A stretch of 64,000 nucleotides of DNA from Pseudanabaena sp. PCC 7367 (GCF_000317065.1 NC_019701.1:248001-312000); one strand, 5' to 3'. Counted from the first letter of the stretch, positions 39,986 to 50,544 are shown. Made by a program: numbers and translations. The notes: generated from the sequence alone by a model not told the origin.

Positions 39986-42784
39986 ATGTTAAACCTGAAA
40001 GCTATATTTGGCGATCCCAACAAACGCAAATTAGATAAGTTTCGTCCTGACGTGGCTTTGATCAACTCTTTGGAAGAGGAGATGCATGCCCTTAGCGATG
40101 AAGAGTTGCAAGCCAAGACTAACGAGTTTAGAGAACGGATCGAAAAAGGCGAGGATCTCGATGAAATCCTGCCGGAGGCTTTTGCTGTGGTCAGAGAAGC
40201 AGGGATCAGGGTATTGGGAATGCGGCACTACGATGTGCAGCTAATCGGCGGCATGGTGTTACACAAAGGTGAGATCGCTGAGATGAGAACCGGTGAAGGA
40301 AAAACACTGGTATCAACTTTGCCCAGCTACCTCAATGCGGTCTCTGGTAAAGGCGTTCACATCGTTACGGTGAATGACTATCTGGCTCGTCGGGATGCGG
40401 AATGGATGGGACAAATCCATCGGTTTATGGGCTTGAGCGTGGGGCTAATTCAACAGGGCATGGATCCGGCCGAGCGTCAGCGTAACTATGCTTGCGATAT
40501 TACCTATGCCACTAACAGCGAATTAGGGTTTGATTATCTGCGCGACAATATGGCGACCGCGATGCAAGATGTGGTGCAGCGTCCCTTTAACTATTGTGTG
40601 ATCGATGAAGTTGATTCGGTGCTGATCGATGAAGCCCGCACACCGTTAATTATTTCTGGTCAGGTTGAGCGCCCCACGGAAAAATATATTGGTGCGGCGG
40701 AAATTGCCAAGCAACTGGAGGCGGAAAAACATTATGAGGTGGACGAAAAAGATCGCAATGTGATCCTGACCGATGAGGGATTTGAAGAGTCTGAGCAACT
40801 TTTGGGTGTAACCGATCTCTACGATCAAGATGATCCCTGGGCGCATTATGTATTTAATGCAATCAAAGCAAAAGAGTTGTTCAAGAAAGACGTTAACTAC
40901 ATTGTGCGCGATGGTGAAGTGACGATCGTGGATGAATTCACCGGGCGGGTGATGCCAGGTCGGCGCTGGAGTGATGGCTTGCACCAGGCGATCGAAGCTA
41001 AAGAGGGCGCAAAAATCGAAAATGAAACCCAAACCCTCGCTTCCATTACCTATCAAAACTTCTTCCTGCTCTATCCCAAGCTGGCGGGCATGACCGGGAC
41101 AGCCAAGACCGAAGAAGCGGAGTTGGGCAAAATCTATAATCTGGAAGTAACCGCGATCGACACCAATCGTCCCACGCGGCGGGTTGATATTGCCGATGCG
41201 GTCTATAAAACTGAAGCAGCTAAATGGCGCGCCGTAGCTGGTAATTGCCAGGAAATGTATGAGCTGGGTCGCCCCGTACTGGTGGGGACTACCAGTGTGG
41301 AAAAATCTGAGGTGCTATCCAGGCTGTTGCAGCAAGCAGAGATTCCCCATAATTTGCTCAATGCCAAGCCGGAGAATGTGGAACGGGAAGCGGAAATCGT
41401 GGCTCAAGCGGGACGTAAGGGCTCAGTTACGATCGCTACTAACATGGCCGGTCGCGGTACTGACATTATTCTGGGTGGCAATGCCGACTATATGGCAAGG
41501 CTGAAAATGCGTGAGTATTTCATGCCCCAGATTGTGCGCCCCGAAGATGATAGCTTGATGGCCAGAGGTCGTGGCGCGATGCCCACCAGACAGCAGGGCG
41601 GCCAGGGCTTTAGTGGTGAAGCGGAGCCAAAGAAAAGCTGGAAGGCGGCCACCGATCGACTTTTCCCCACTGAGCTATCCGACGAATCTAAAAATACACT
41701 CAAAGCGGCAGTTAATCTTGGTGTTGAGACCTTAGGGTCACAGAGCATTACGGAGCTGGAAGCCGAAGAAATGTTGGCGATCGCTTCTGAAAAAGGGCCG
41801 ATCGATGATCCAGTAGTGATCAAGCTGCGCGAGGCTTTTAATCTAATTCGGAAAGAATATTCCAACTACACTGATGCAGAGCACGATGAAGTAATTGAGC
41901 TGGGCGGATTGCATGTGATTGGCACCGAACGCCATGAATCGCGCCGGATTGATAACCAGTTGCGCGGTCGTTGTGGTAGGCAAGGTGACCCTGGTTCAAC
42001 CTTATTTTTCTTGAGCCTGGAAGATAACCTGATGCGCATCTTTGCTGGCGATCGAGTCAAGGCTTTGATGAATGCATTCCGGGTAGAAGAGGATTTACCA
42101 ATCAGTTCTGGCTTACTCACCCGCAGCCTGGAAACGGCTCAGAAGAAGGTGGAGACCCATTACTACGACATGCGCAAACGTGTGTTTGAGTATGATGAGG
42201 TGATGAATAATCAACGCCGGGCGATCTATGCGGAGCGCCGCCGCGTGCTAGAAGGTGAGGATCTGCGTGGGCGGGTGATTGAATATGCGGAGCGCACCAT
42301 GGATGACATTGTCGAAGCCTATGTCAATCCCGATCTACCACCGGAAGAGTGGGATATTACCAGCATGACCAATAAGGTAAAAGAATTTGTGAACCTGTTG
42401 CAAGATCTTGAGCCAGAACACCTTGATGATATGTTTATGCCAGAAATAAAAGCTTTTCTGCGCGAAGAGGTACGCCGCGTCTATGAGATCAAAGAAGCCA
42501 AGATTGATTCAATTCAGCCAGGTTTAATGCGGCGGGTGGAGCGATTCTTTATTTTGCAGCAGATTGATATGCTGTGGCGTGAGCACCTGCAGGCGATGGA
42601 AGCATTACGAGAGGCGATCTCCCTGCGTGGCTATGGCCAAAAAGACCCATTGGTGGAATATAAAAGTGAAGGCTATGAGGTCTTTTTAGACATGATGACC
42701 AATATTCGCCGCAATGTGGTTTATTCGATCTTTGAGTACGATCCACAACCACAACCGCAGCAAATCACGGCTGAATTTGTCTAG
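39986..42784 (+). CDS. secA: Preprotein translocase ATPase SecA
   Basis: This is the 932-residue motor of the Sec translocon in plasma and thylakoid membranes. Walker A is MRTGEGKT (about 100-107), the DEVDS Walker B is near 208, [13 protein letters not shown] follows, and [23 protein letters not shown] is in the second motor domain. The preprotein cross-linking and helical scaffold regions are complete. There is no C-terminal Cys-rich zinc-binding tail, as usual in cyanobacteria and plastids. An insert around residues 510-560 with [17 protein letters not shown] resembles other cyanobacterial SecA proteins. Confidence 0.98.
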   Translation: MLNLKAIFGDPNKRKLDKFRPDVALINSLEEEMHALSDEELQAKTNEFRERIEKGEDLDEILPEAFAVVREAGIRVLGMRHYDVQLIGGMVLHKGEIAEMRTGEGKTLVSTLPSYLNAVSGKGVHIVTVNDYLARRDAEWMGQIHRFMGLSVGLIQQGMDPAERQRNYACDITYATNSELGFDYLRDNMATAMQDVVQRPFNYCVIDEVDSVLIDEARTPLIISGQVERPTEKYIGAAEIAKQLEAEKHYEVDEKDRNVILTDEGFEESEQLLGVTDLYDQDDPWAHYVFNAIKAKELFKKDVNYIVRDGEVTIVDEFTGRVMPGRRWSDGLHQAIEAKEGAKIENETQTLASITYQNFFLLYPKLAGMTGTAKTEEAELGKIYNLEVTAIDTNRPTRRVDIADAVYKTEAAKWRAVAGNCQEMYELGRPVLVGTTSVEKSEVLSRLLQQAEIPHNLLNAKPENVEREAEIVAQAGRKGSVTIATNMAGRGTDIILGGNADYMARLKMREYFMPQIVRPEDDSLMARGRGAMPTRQQGGQGFSGEAEPKKSWKAATDRLFPTELSDESKNTLKAAVNLGVETLGSQSITELEAEEMLAIASEKGPIDDPVVIKLREAFNLIRKEYSNYTDAEHDEVIELGGLHVIGTERHESRRIDNQLRGRCGRQGDPGSTLFFLSLEDNLMRIFAGDRVKALMNAFRVEEDLPISSGLLTRSLETAQKKVETHYYDMRKRVFEYDEVMNNQRRAIYAERRRVLEGEDLRGRVIEYAERTMDDIVEAYVNPDLPPEEWDITSMTNKVKEFVNLLQDLEPEHLDDMFMPEIKAFLREEVRRVYEIKEAKIDSIQPGLMRRVERFFILQQIDMLWREHLQAMEALREAISLRGYGQKDPLVEYKSEGYEVFLDMMTNIRRNVVYSIFEYDPQPQPQQITAEFV

Positions 42785-42879
42785 TTTTGGCCTGGTTACT
42801 TGTAAGCAATAAGAAGCTATTGAATTATATTCAAGCAGCGCAAATCTAGGCTGAACCGCGTAAAACGGAACAACTAAAA

Positions 42880-43605
42880 ATGTTTATTGGTCAGAGAGCT
42901 TGTGCATCATCACAGGCTCTCATGTTTTTTATTAATCACCGTCAATTTCAATCGAATCCTAGAAAAAAATCTAAACATAATACGATCGACCAGGCTTTAG
43001 ATCGATCGCCATACCTCTATCTCATCTGTAATCCGTTAGTCCGTTTGGTTAAATTCCCTCAGCCAATACAACGAGCTATAAAAATAGCGATCGCCGCATG
43101 TCTATGGCTTGCCCTACCAATCAAACCAAGTATGGCCAATGATTATTCATATCTACCCCGCAGTTATATTGGCACTTCCGAGTTACTCACCGCCGAAGAT
43201 TCACCCCTGGCGATCGGCGATACATTTAAATCCTTTAGCGAGCTAAGTGATTATGGCGATCGAGTCATGCCAAATATTACTGGCCGTTTGAAAATGGGTA
43301 GCTTTTCGTTGCGCACTTCACTTTTAGTAAACGAAACCCAAACCGCATTGGTGCCAGCCCTCTCCTTTGATCTACCCGTAGGCCAATTCACCAATGTTTA
43401 TGTGGGCGCGGGGGGATTAATCCGCAAGGAAACCACCACCACCGGCGATCGGCACAGCCGCGATTTTGCGCTGCAACCGGGTGCAGAAATGAGCCTGAAT
43501 CGAAATTTATTGTTATATGGCAATCTGGTGATCCCCTTCGATCGGCAATGGCAAGTCGATCAAACCCGCACTTCAATCCAGGGTGGAATCGGGATTCAGT
43601 TTTAG
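42880..43605 (+). CDS. Predicted outer-membrane beta-barrel-like protein
   Basis: The mature part (about 150 residues) shows alternating beta-strands ending in an aromatic residue (IQGGIGIQF), typical of small outer-membrane barrels. The hydrophobic core of a signal peptide is at about 67-85 with cleavage after SMA (about residue 86). The 65-residue extension before it is odd; a downstream in-frame TTG near codon 57 would give a normal signal peptide, so the true start is uncertain. It lies 95 bases after secA on the same strand. The exact family is not recognised. Confidence 0.65.
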   Translation: MFIGQRACASSQALMFFINHRQFQSNPRKKSKHNTIDQALDRSPYLYLICNPLVRLVKFPQPIQRAIKIAIAACLWLALPIKPSMANDYSYLPRSYIGTSELLTAEDSPLAIGDTFKSFSELSDYGDRVMPNITGRLKMGSFSLRTSLLVNETQTALVPALSFDLPVGQFTNVYVGAGGLIRKETTTTGDRHSRDFALQPGAEMSLNRNLLLYGNLVIPFDRQWQVDQTRTSIQGGIGIQF

Positions 43606-43767
43606 CTAACTAAATTCTTAAAATTGCGATGGCATCCCCTAAATTAACTTATATAAAAGCAAGCGTGCTCCATAAAGACGGCAAATGCTATGATTTAGAC
43701 GCTTATCGGAGCGGATAGAAAAGCCTGATAATAGGGTTTACTAGAGGTTAATAAGGATTAGGTAGTA

Positions 43768-44898
43768 GTGGCACAGACAAAAACACTCAGCGATCGTGAC
43801 TATGCACCTTTGTTCAACTTAGCCAACCAAAATAACCAGCGGTATAAATTACATGAACATGCTGGTAAGGTGGTGGTGCTGTTTTTCTATGCCAGCGATC
43901 GCCTGCCTGCCTGTCAAAAGATTGCCCAATCGTTTCAGGCCAAAATCGAGCAATTCCACAAGCTAGGCGTTGAAGTAGCATCGATCGCCCCTGATTCAGT
44001 ATCTGAACGAGCCGAATTTGCCCAATCCCAGGGCATCTCGTTCCCTCTACTAGCAGATCAAAATGCCAAAATATGCAAAGAATATGGCATCTTGCATGAA
44101 CAGCAAGCCGAGGGCAGAACTGATTATGTTTTCCATCGCGCCATATTTTTGATCAATCCCAATTTGCGCATCTTTAAAATTTATAATGCCGCTAGTCTGG
44201 CTGATCCTGCCGCTGCTGTCTTGAGCGATATTACAGAAATGTTCCCGTCCCAGGTGCCCCAACATTTGGTAAATCATGCACCGGTATTATTAATCCCCAA
44301 TGTGATTTCGCCGGAATTCTGTCAGGAGCTAATTGATGTCTGGCATACCAGGGGCAATCAGGATTCTGGGTTTATGCGCTCTGAGGGTGAAAAGACAGTG
44401 GGTTATCTGGACTATGAACATAAAATTCGCCGCGATCATTTCGTGCGGGAAGGACAACTGCGCGATCGAATCGATCGGATCATGAATCGTCGGGTTTTCC
44501 CAGAAATAAAAAAAGCTTTTTGCTATGAAGTGACCCGCCGCGAAGCCTATAAGATCGCCTGCTATAACTCGGCATCCGGCGGCTATTTTCGACCCCACCG
44601 CGATAATTTAACCGGCGGCACTGCCCACCGTAAGTTTGCCATGACCCTCAATCTCAATGTGGAGGAATATGAGGGAGGGTATTTGAAATTTGCGGAATAT
44701 GGCCCCCATTTATATAAACCAACCACTGGAAGCGCGGTGATCTTTAGTTGCTCATTGCTCCATGAGGCCACTGATGTGACTGCTGGCATTAGGTTTGCAT
44801 TGCTTAGTTTCTTTTATAGCGACAATGAGGCGCAGCACCGGACTGAATATGAAACCAAGGCAAAAAATGATTACGCTCAGGTTGTGGTTAAGCATTAG
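43768..44898 (+). CDS. Peroxiredoxin-like / 2OG-Fe(II) oxygenase fusion
   Basis: The start is GTG. Residues 5-160 form a thioredoxin-like peroxiredoxin fold (KVVVLFFYASDRLPAC) with a single Cys49 at the peroxidatic position, but without the usual Thr/Pro context. Residues 170-352 are a prolyl-4-hydroxylase-type double-stranded beta-helix: His277-x-Asp279 (FRPHRDN), His332 (LLHEA) and Arg342 for 2-oxoglutarate, all present. It is predicted to couple peroxide sensing or reduction with hydroxylation of a protein. It is convergent with psbC across a terminator. Confidence 0.88.
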   Translation: MAQTKTLSDRDYAPLFNLANQNNQRYKLHEHAGKVVVLFFYASDRLPACQKIAQSFQAKIEQFHKLGVEVASIAPDSVSERAEFAQSQGISFPLLADQNAKICKEYGILHEQQAEGRTDYVFHRAIFLINPNLRIFKIYNAASLADPAAAVLSDITEMFPSQVPQHLVNHAPVLLIPNVISPEFCQELIDVWHTRGNQDSGFMRSEGEKTVGYLDYEHKIRRDHFVREGQLRDRIDRIMNRRVFPEIKKAFCYEVTRREAYKIACYNSASGGYFRPHRDNLTGGTAHRKFAMTLNLNVEEYEGGYLKFAEYGPHLYKPTTGSAVIFSCSLLHEATDVTAGIRFALLSFFYSDNEAQHRTEYETKAKNDYAQVVVKH

Positions 44899-44969
44899 AG
44901 CTTTGGCACTAAAGTAAATACCCTTCTTATACTTGCGATCGGTCAAAAAACCCGAAATCACATAAAAGC

Positions 44970-44997
44970 AAAGCCCCCGATCATGTTCAGGGGCTTT
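44970..44997. terminator. Bidirectional terminator between convergent genes
   Basis: AAAGCCCC (44970-44977) pairs perfectly with GGGGCTTT (44990-44997), with a 12-base loop. It lies between the 2OG-oxygenase fusion (rightward) and psbC (leftward), about 70 and 95 bases from their stops. Flanking T-runs are short in both directions (TTT). Confidence 0.75.
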
Positions 44998-45093
44998 AAC
45001 TATTTAATTAGTAGGTTAATTAGTAGGGCAAACCTCAGTTAGAAATTAAATTAGACTATTTTACTAGCTCAATTCCAACTTGATTTAAATAAC

Positions 45094-46485
45094 CTACTTA
45101 TCCAATGCCGGCATTTCCAATACAGCTTCAGTCTCACGGGTAATACCTTTCTCGAACCCAGCTACGGCAGCACGGGCACGACCAGCATGCCAGAGGTGAC
45201 CAACCAGGAACATGAAAGATAGCACGAAGTGAGAAGTAGACAACCAGGAACGGGGCGAAACAAAGTTCACCGCGTTGATTTCGGTAATAACACCACCAAC
45301 TGAGTTCAAGGAACCCAAAGGAGCATGGGTCATATATTCAGCGGCACGACGAATCTGCCAGGGCTGAATGTCATTTTGCAGCTTGTCGATATCCAAGCCA
45401 TTAGGACCACGTAGGGGCTCCAACCAGGGAGCACGCAAATCCCAGAAACGCATTGTTTCACCACCAAAGATAACTTCTCCAGTAGGCGATCGCATCAAAT
45501 ACTTACCCAAACCAGTCGGGCCTTGCGAAGTACCAATGTTAGCACCTAGCTTTTGGTCGCGAACAATAAAGGTAAATGCTTGCGATTGTGAGGCTTCAGC
45601 ACTAGTTGGGCCATAGAATTCACTAGGATATACGGTGTTGTTAAACCAAACAAAGCAAGTAGCGATAAATGCCATCAAAGACAGGGCACCAAGGCTGTAG
45701 GAAAGATAAGCTTCACCGGACCAGATCGAAGCACGACGAGACCAGCCAAAGGGCTTGGTCAAAATATGCCAGATACCGCCACCGATGCAGATTAAACCAA
45801 TCCAAATATGACCGCCAACCACATCTTCCAGGTTATTCACACCAACCATGTTACCTTTGCCGCCAAAGGGAGAAGCAAGCACATAGCCAAAGATTTTAAC
45901 CGGGTTGAGGGTGGGGTTAGTGATGATTCTGACATCACCACCACCAGGAGCCCAGGTATCATAAAGACCACCAACGAACATAGCCTTGATTACTAGCAAG
46001 AGCGCACCACAACCAAGCAGGATCAGGTGGAAACCGATGATCGAAGTCATCTTATCCTTGTCCTTCCAGTCATAGCCAAAAAAGTCGGAATAGCTCTCTA
46101 GGGCTTCAGGGCCACGTAGGGCATGGTAAATACCACCTAAGCCAAGTACGGCAGATGAGATCAGGTGTAAAACCCCTACTACAAAGTATGGAAAAGTATT
46201 GATAACTTCACCACCAGGGCCAACACCCCAGCCTTGAGCAGCCAGGTGAGGCAAAAGAATCAAGCCCTGCTCATACATGGGCTTTTCGGGCACAAAGTGA
46301 GATACCTCAAACAAGGTCATCGCCCCTGCCCAGAATACAATCAGGCCAGCATGGGCGACATGGGCACCCAGCAGTTTGCCAGATAAGTTGATCAGGCGAG
46401 CATTCCCAGACCACCATGCAAATCCAGTGGTGTCTTGGGTACGGCCGCCAACTCCCAATTCATTAAAATTGATAGTTGTTGTCAC
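45094..46485 (-). CDS. psbC: Photosystem II CP43 chlorophyll protein
   Basis: This is the core antenna of photosystem II, 463 residues with six membrane helices. The GGETMRFWD motif in the large lumenal loop provides the Glu and Arg that contact the Mn4CaO5 cluster. The N-terminus shows [20 protein letters not shown] and the C-terminus [18 protein letters not shown]. The start is GTG, as widely conserved for psbC, with GAGGAG nine bases upstream. Unlike the usual arrangement, it does not overlap psbD but follows it after 268 bases. Confidence 0.98.
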   Translation of the reverse strand: MTTTINFNELGVGGRTQDTTGFAWWSGNARLINLSGKLLGAHVAHAGLIVFWAGAMTLFEVSHFVPEKPMYEQGLILLPHLAAQGWGVGPGGEVINTFPYFVVGVLHLISSAVLGLGGIYHALRGPEALESYSDFFGYDWKDKDKMTSIIGFHLILLGCGALLLVIKAMFVGGLYDTWAPGGGDVRIITNPTLNPVKIFGYVLASPFGGKGNMVGVNNLEDVVGGHIWIGLICIGGGIWHILTKPFGWSRRASIWSGEAYLSYSLGALSLMAFIATCFVWFNNTVYPSEFYGPTSAEASQSQAFTFIVRDQKLGANIGTSQGPTGLGKYLMRSPTGEVIFGGETMRFWDLRAPWLEPLRGPNGLDIDKLQNDIQPWQIRRAAEYMTHAPLGSLNSVGGVITEINAVNFVSPRSWLSTSHFVLSFMFLVGHLWHAGRARAAVAGFEKGITRETEAVLEMPALDK

Positions 46486-46494
46486 GAAGGATTT

Positions 46495-46500
46495 CTCCTC
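46495..46500 (-). promoter_or_regulatory. psbC ribosome binding site
   Basis: GAGGAG on the minus strand ends nine bases before the GTG at 46485. It fixes the start of psbC and suggests translation independent of psbD. Confidence 0.8.
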
Positions 46501-46657
46501 TACTACTCTCTATCTAAAACAAGAAAACAAAAAACGAACATTTAGCAATTATTTATGATTGCTGATTAAACATTAGAGCCTAGGAATTAGGGTATCTAGC
46601 TAGTTGATTTTGATTCACTACTAAATACAATAATTCATTTTTAGTAACTTTTAGAAC

Positions 46658-46703
46658 CAGTGGCCAGTCGCTACATGCACATCGGCTGAACAACTGACCA
46701 CTG
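46658..46703 (-). promoter_or_regulatory. Stem-loop in the psbD-psbC spacer
   Basis: In the sense RNA (minus strand) CAGTGGTCAGT (46703-46693) pairs with ACTGGCCACTG (46668-46658) over 11 bp, with one G-U pair and a 24-base loop. It starts about 50 bases after the psbD stop. No U-run follows, so I read it as an mRNA processing or stability element, or a leaky terminator. Confidence 0.55.
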
Positions 46704-46753
46704 CAATACTAACCTTAACGCGGTACTAGCCGAATTTGACCAAATCACCAAAG

Positions 46754-47815
46754 TTATAGGGCGTTACCACGAGGTAGAACTTCTTCAGGGAAGACAAACC
46801 CACGACCAATTTGATCTTGGGGAGCCATCCAAGCACGAATACCATCGTTTAGCAGCAAGTTCTTGGTGTAGAAAGTTTCAAATTCAGGGTCTTCCGCTGC
46901 GCGAATTTCCTGGGAAACAAAGTCATAGGCACGCAAGTTGACAGCCACACCAACGATCCCAATGCTAGCCATCCACAAGCCCATGACTGGTACAAATAGC
47001 ATAAAGAAGTGCAACCAGCGCTTGTTGGAGAAAGCAATACCAAAGATTTGGCTCCAGAACCGGTTAGCAGTAACCATGGAGTAGGTTTCTTCAGCTTGGG
47101 TTGGGGTGAACTGTACAAACGTGTTTGCACCCTCACCATCTTGATACAGGGTGTTTTCAACCGTTGCACCATGAATCGCACAAAGTAATGCTCCACCCAG
47201 GATACCAGCCACGCCCATCATGTGGAATGGATTGAGAGTCCAGTTGTGGAAACCTTGGAAGAATAGGATGAAACGGAAGATACCGGCTACACCGAAACTA
47301 GGTGCAAAGAACCAACCAGCTTGACCCAAAGGATATAGCAAGAACACCGAGGTGAATACGGCGATCGGGCCAGAAAATGCGATCGCATTATATGGACGGA
47401 TACCGACCAAGCGAGCAATTTCAAACTGACGCAGCATAAAGCCAATTAAGGCAAATGCACCATGCAGGGCAACGAAGGTCCAGAGACCACCGATTTGACA
47501 CCAGCGGGTAAAGTCACCTTGGGCTTCAGGCCCCCACAGGAATAAGAGAGAGTGGCCAAAGCTGAGTGCAGGTGTAGAAACAGCTACAGTCAAGAAGTTG
47601 GCACCCTCTAGATAGCTAGAAGCAAGTCCGTGGGTATACCAAGAAGTAACAAAAGTAGTACCAGTCAACCAGCCACCCAGAGATAGGAAAGCGGTTGGGA
47701 ATAGCAACAAGCCACTCCAGCCTACGAATACAAAACGGTCTTTTTTAAGCCAATCGTCGAGGACATCAAACCATCCTCTTCCGGCTTGTTGAGACCGACC
47801 AATTGCGATGGTCAT
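46754..47815 (-). CDS. psbD: Photosystem II D2 protein
   Basis: This is the 353-residue D2 subunit of the photosystem II reaction centre, with five membrane helices. The YD tyrosine lies in [13 protein letters not shown], the special-pair His in [16 protein letters not shown], and the iron-binding His residues in [14 protein letters not shown] and [10 protein letters not shown]. The C-terminus [11 protein letters not shown] is typical. The 5' leader has GAGGGG about ten bases before the ATG. The gene is followed by a 268-base spacer and then psbC. Confidence 0.98.
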   Translation of the reverse strand: MTIAIGRSQQAGRGWFDVLDDWLKKDRFVFVGWSGLLLFPTAFLSLGGWLTGTTFVTSWYTHGLASSYLEGANFLTVAVSTPALSFGHSLLFLWGPEAQGDFTRWCQIGGLWTFVALHGAFALIGFMLRQFEIARLVGIRPYNAIAFSGPIAVFTSVFLLYPLGQAGWFFAPSFGVAGIFRFILFFQGFHNWTLNPFHMMGVAGILGGALLCAIHGATVENTLYQDGEGANTFVQFTPTQAEETYSMVTANRFWSQIFGIAFSNKRWLHFFMLFVPVMGLWMASIGIVGVAVNLRAYDFVSQEIRAAEDPEFETFYTKNLLLNDGIRAWMAPQDQIGRGFVFPEEVLPRGNAL

Positions 47816-48355
47816 AGATACAAACCCCTCTAAATCTTTTCCTCAATTGATATAATTACAGAATTTTTTATTCCGCTTTCTAATACTCGATATTTCGCAA
47901 AACACAGCAGTAAATTGCCGATCTGCAAGGGAGTTAGTAGTATTTGCAATCTAAAAAAAATAGATTTACAAGTCTAAAAATATAGATAGATATTTATATA
48001 GGCAGTTGCTAAATACAACTATACTAACTTTAACCTAAGCATAGGTACAATAATCACCGCTGGATATGCGATTTTCAAGTCAGAGTGCGGGTAGCAGATA
48101 TGGGCAGAACTTAAAATTCATGCCAAGCCATGCACTGCCATGCTAAGGGAGAAACTAAATCCCTCAAATATTGAGTGTTAGAGATATACGAGTATCTTAA
48201 CACAACTTTACTTTCAGCCCAAAAACCTTTACATAGTTACTTTTTAGCGATCGCATACCAACCTTATAAGCACTCAATCAATTGCAGGGCAAGCATCCTA
48301 GTACTTTGGCTGTATAGACAAATACTTCGCAACACTTCGCAAAGTTTACATTTTC
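47816..48355. promoter_or_regulatory. psbD upstream region
   Basis: This 540-base AT-rich region must contain the psbD promoter and leader. I see AATCTA-N7-TAGATT at 47948-47966 and an A/T-rich track (47955-48000). A TATAGT on the minus strand near 48020 could be a -10, without a well-spaced -35. The distal part also carries the 3' flank of the TVP38/TMEM64 gene. No separate gene is supported here. Confidence 0.4.
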
Positions 48356-49138
48356 TTAATCTTTTTTTGGTGCTGTTTGATAAGAATCACCTGGTTTCGG
48401 GGTATTATTATAGGTATTATTACCCAATTTATTCCTTGCCGATCGCCACAGAATTGGTAGGATTGCCAAAATGGTTAGAAATAATAGGGCAAAAAACAGC
48501 GATCGGCCATCATGACTATGCATTGCCTCGTTTCCTGATGCCCCTAGCCAGGTGTAGGCAAATGTACCAGGAATAATCCCAATAAAAGTACCAATGCTAT
48601 AGGGCCAGATATTCACTGGCGTAAGACCAAACAAAAAGTTAATGATGTTAAAGGGGGCGATCGGCGAGAACCGAACTGCAATCACTACATTAATCTGTTG
48701 TTTTTCAATACATATACAGATATTGTTCAACAGGCAATACTGCCCTAGCCACTTCTCTATGCGGTTATTGAGGAAGTAACGCGCCAACAGAAAAGCACCG
48801 ATCGCGCCAAGGGTTGCGCCGATCGCCGACCAAACAGTCCCCCAGAACACGCCAAATACCACACCACCGGCCAGGGTTGGCACTAGGCCAGGCATACCCA
48901 CCATCGTGATCAGAGCGTAAACCAGAACAAACAAAACCGGTGCCCAAAAACCCAGCATTTCCAGGTACATCACTAGTGCATCCTGATCAAATATTTTCTT
49001 CAGGGGGGTAACGCTAAATATTAAAACAATTAAGATTAGCCAGAGCGATCCCCTTACGCCACGTTTTAGCCAGCGTCGCCATCTGTATTGACGGGCAGCA
49101 TGGGCATATTTGCTGGTTTGGCGATCGCAGTTAGGCAT
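48356..49138 (-). CDS. TVP38/TMEM64 (VTT/DedA-like) membrane protein
   Basis: This inner-membrane protein of about 260 residues carries the VTT domain: GFWAPVLFVLVYALITMVGMPGLVPTLAGGVVFG, then AIGATLGAIGAFLLARYF, then VVIAVRFSPIAPFNIINFLFGLTPVNIWPYSIGTFIGIIPGTFAYTWLG. The ATG at 49138 is preferred over a TTG at 49234 that would overlap the upstream gene by 80 bases. It lies 16 bases after the ArsS-type radical SAM gene, so the two form an operon. Relatives have been linked to lipid scrambling and metal tolerance; the role here is open. Confidence 0.88.
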   Translation of the reverse strand: MPNCDRQTSKYAHAARQYRWRRWLKRGVRGSLWLILIVLIFSVTPLKKIFDQDALVMYLEMLGFWAPVLFVLVYALITMVGMPGLVPTLAGGVVFGVFWGTVWSAIGATLGAIGAFLLARYFLNNRIEKWLGQYCLLNNICICIEKQQINVVIAVRFSPIAPFNIINFLFGLTPVNIWPYSIGTFIGIIPGTFAYTWLGASGNEAMHSHDGRSLFFALLFLTILAILPILWRSARNKLGNNTYNNTPKPGDSYQTAPKKD

Positions 49139-49154
49139 AATTAGGCATAAATCC

Positions 49155-50162
49155 TTACAACAGTGCACCGCCGCAACTAGAGCCACTGCCAGCCGTACAG
49201 CCGTAGCAAAAATTAGCAGTGCGAATTCGTTCAATTAAGTCCAGTTTCCCCACCGCCAACAACTTAGCCACAGTTAGCTTTTCCCCTTGACCAGAACAGG
49301 CTGGCAAGTCTTCCATCTGGTTAAAATCGCAATCGAAAACATTGCCCAGATAGTCGATCGACAATTGATTGCGGCACATCAGACCAGGGATTGTATCAGC
49401 GTTGTAACTGGTTTCCAGAAACTTGGTATAGGGCTGGGCTAACTTCAATCGCTCTAGATGAAACTTGGTGCGCCCCACAGGCAGGTTGGTAATCGTAAAC
49501 AAGTTGTTGAACACAATGCCAAAATGCGCTTGCAGAAAAGCTTTATAATCCTGTTCTAGTCTGGCTTGCTGCGGTGGCAAGGAAAATTTTTCACTAATCG
49601 GCAGGGCTGGATTATAAACCAGGTCTAAAATTAAGTCAGCATCTTGGCCATAGCCCAATTGATTGAGAATCTGGATCGCCTTAATCGATTCATCATAAAC
49701 GCCTTTGCCCCGCATTTTATCCACATTATCTTCTAAATAGCAGGGCAACGAAGCTACAATTCGCAAACCCAAACTAGCGCAATATTCTGGCAGGTCTTCA
49801 TAACCGGGCTCAAAGTAAATGGTCAGATTCGATCGCACAATTACTTCTTTGCCCTTGGCACGTGCTGCTTCGGCGATCGCCCGAAACCCATAATTCATCT
49901 CCGGTGCGCCACCAGTAAGATCAACTGTTTCGATTTGATCGAAGGTTTGGATTACCTCAATTAATTGCTCACAAACTTCCGGCGAAAGCTCCTCGGTGCG
50001 CTTAGGGCCAGCTTCAACATGACAATGGCTGCAGGCCAGATTGCAACGTTTGCCCAAATTTATTTGCAAAACCGTGATTTCTTGCTTAGTGAGTGGCTCA
50101 CCCAGTTTTTGGGTGAATGGAGTGACTTTGTCAGCGCTAGTTGCGATCGCCTTTGTTTGCAT
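49155..50162 (-). CDS. arsS: ArsS-type radical SAM protein
   Basis: This 335-residue radical SAM enzyme has the CxxxCxxC cluster motif at Cys40, Cys44 and Cys47 (RCNLACSHCH), the VDLTGGAPEMN SAM-binding segment, and a C-terminal domain ending in CYGCTAGSGSSCGGALL. That pattern matches proteins annotated as arsenosugar-biosynthesis radical SAM protein ArsS, which attaches the deoxyadenosyl group to dimethylarsinous acid. Adjacent TVP38/TMEM64 genes are a known neighbourhood as I recall. No ArsM methyltransferase or ArsR regulator is visible nearby, so arsenic as substrate is inferred. Confidence 0.85.
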   Translation of the reverse strand: MQTKAIATSADKVTPFTQKLGEPLTKQEITVLQINLGKRCNLACSHCHVEAGPKRTEELSPEVCEQLIEVIQTFDQIETVDLTGGAPEMNYGFRAIAEAARAKGKEVIVRSNLTIYFEPGYEDLPEYCASLGLRIVASLPCYLEDNVDKMRGKGVYDESIKAIQILNQLGYGQDADLILDLVYNPALPISEKFSLPPQQARLEQDYKAFLQAHFGIVFNNLFTITNLPVGRTKFHLERLKLAQPYTKFLETSYNADTIPGLMCRNQLSIDYLGNVFDCDFNQMEDLPACSGQGEKLTVAKLLAVGKLDLIERIRTANFCYGCTAGSGSSCGGALL

Positions 50163-50544
50163 AAGCTTTCCTTAATCTAGTTTTGTTAGTGATATGCATC
50201 ATACCTAACTAAACTGAGATACGGCTTAGGAATGGACTTGGATTTCGGTTTTAACCAGATTTAATCAACACCAGCCCGATCAACCGTGGCTATATCTCCC
50301 AAGCTCAAGCCTGGTTTTATTAAAGTTATTTAAGCAAAGGCTGCAACTATTAAGCTTTACCTACGAGCAAGATGCTGGCATTGCTGCCCCTGGATTAGCC
50401 TAAAAAAAATCTGCCTACTATGCCAAACCCCTAAAACTAGAGAGTTGGCAATGGTAGACAACTAAGTTGATTCAAATGAGTTGATTCAAATGAGTTGATT
50501 CAAATGAGTTGATTCAAAATATTTGATTTTTTAGCGCTAGCGCT
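50163..50544. other. Intergenic region with tandem repeat
   Basis: These 382 bases lie between the GNAT gene 3' end and the start of arsS; both read leftward. They hold the 14-bp tandem repeat given separately and one short A-run near 50403. No coding signal is seen. Confidence 0.4.
50465..50519. repeat. 14-bp tandem repeat, four copies
   Basis: AGTTGATTCAAATG is repeated at 50465, 50479, 50493 and 50507, the last copy being one base short of perfect. It sits 25-80 bases beyond the stop codon of the GNAT gene. The unit is not a multiple of three and is intergenic. Confidence 0.9.

Noticed and set aside
48175-48576. 133-codon plus-strand frame
   Set aside because: Half of it lies antisense to the TVP38/TMEM64 gene and its composition is not protein-like.
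49139-49234. TTG-started extension of the TVP38/TMEM64 gene
   Set aside because: It would overlap the arsS coding end by 80 bases; an ATG 16 bases after the arsS stop is available.
50465-50519. CRISPR-like array
   Set aside because: The repeats are directly tandem, 14 bp, without spacers and without cas genes.
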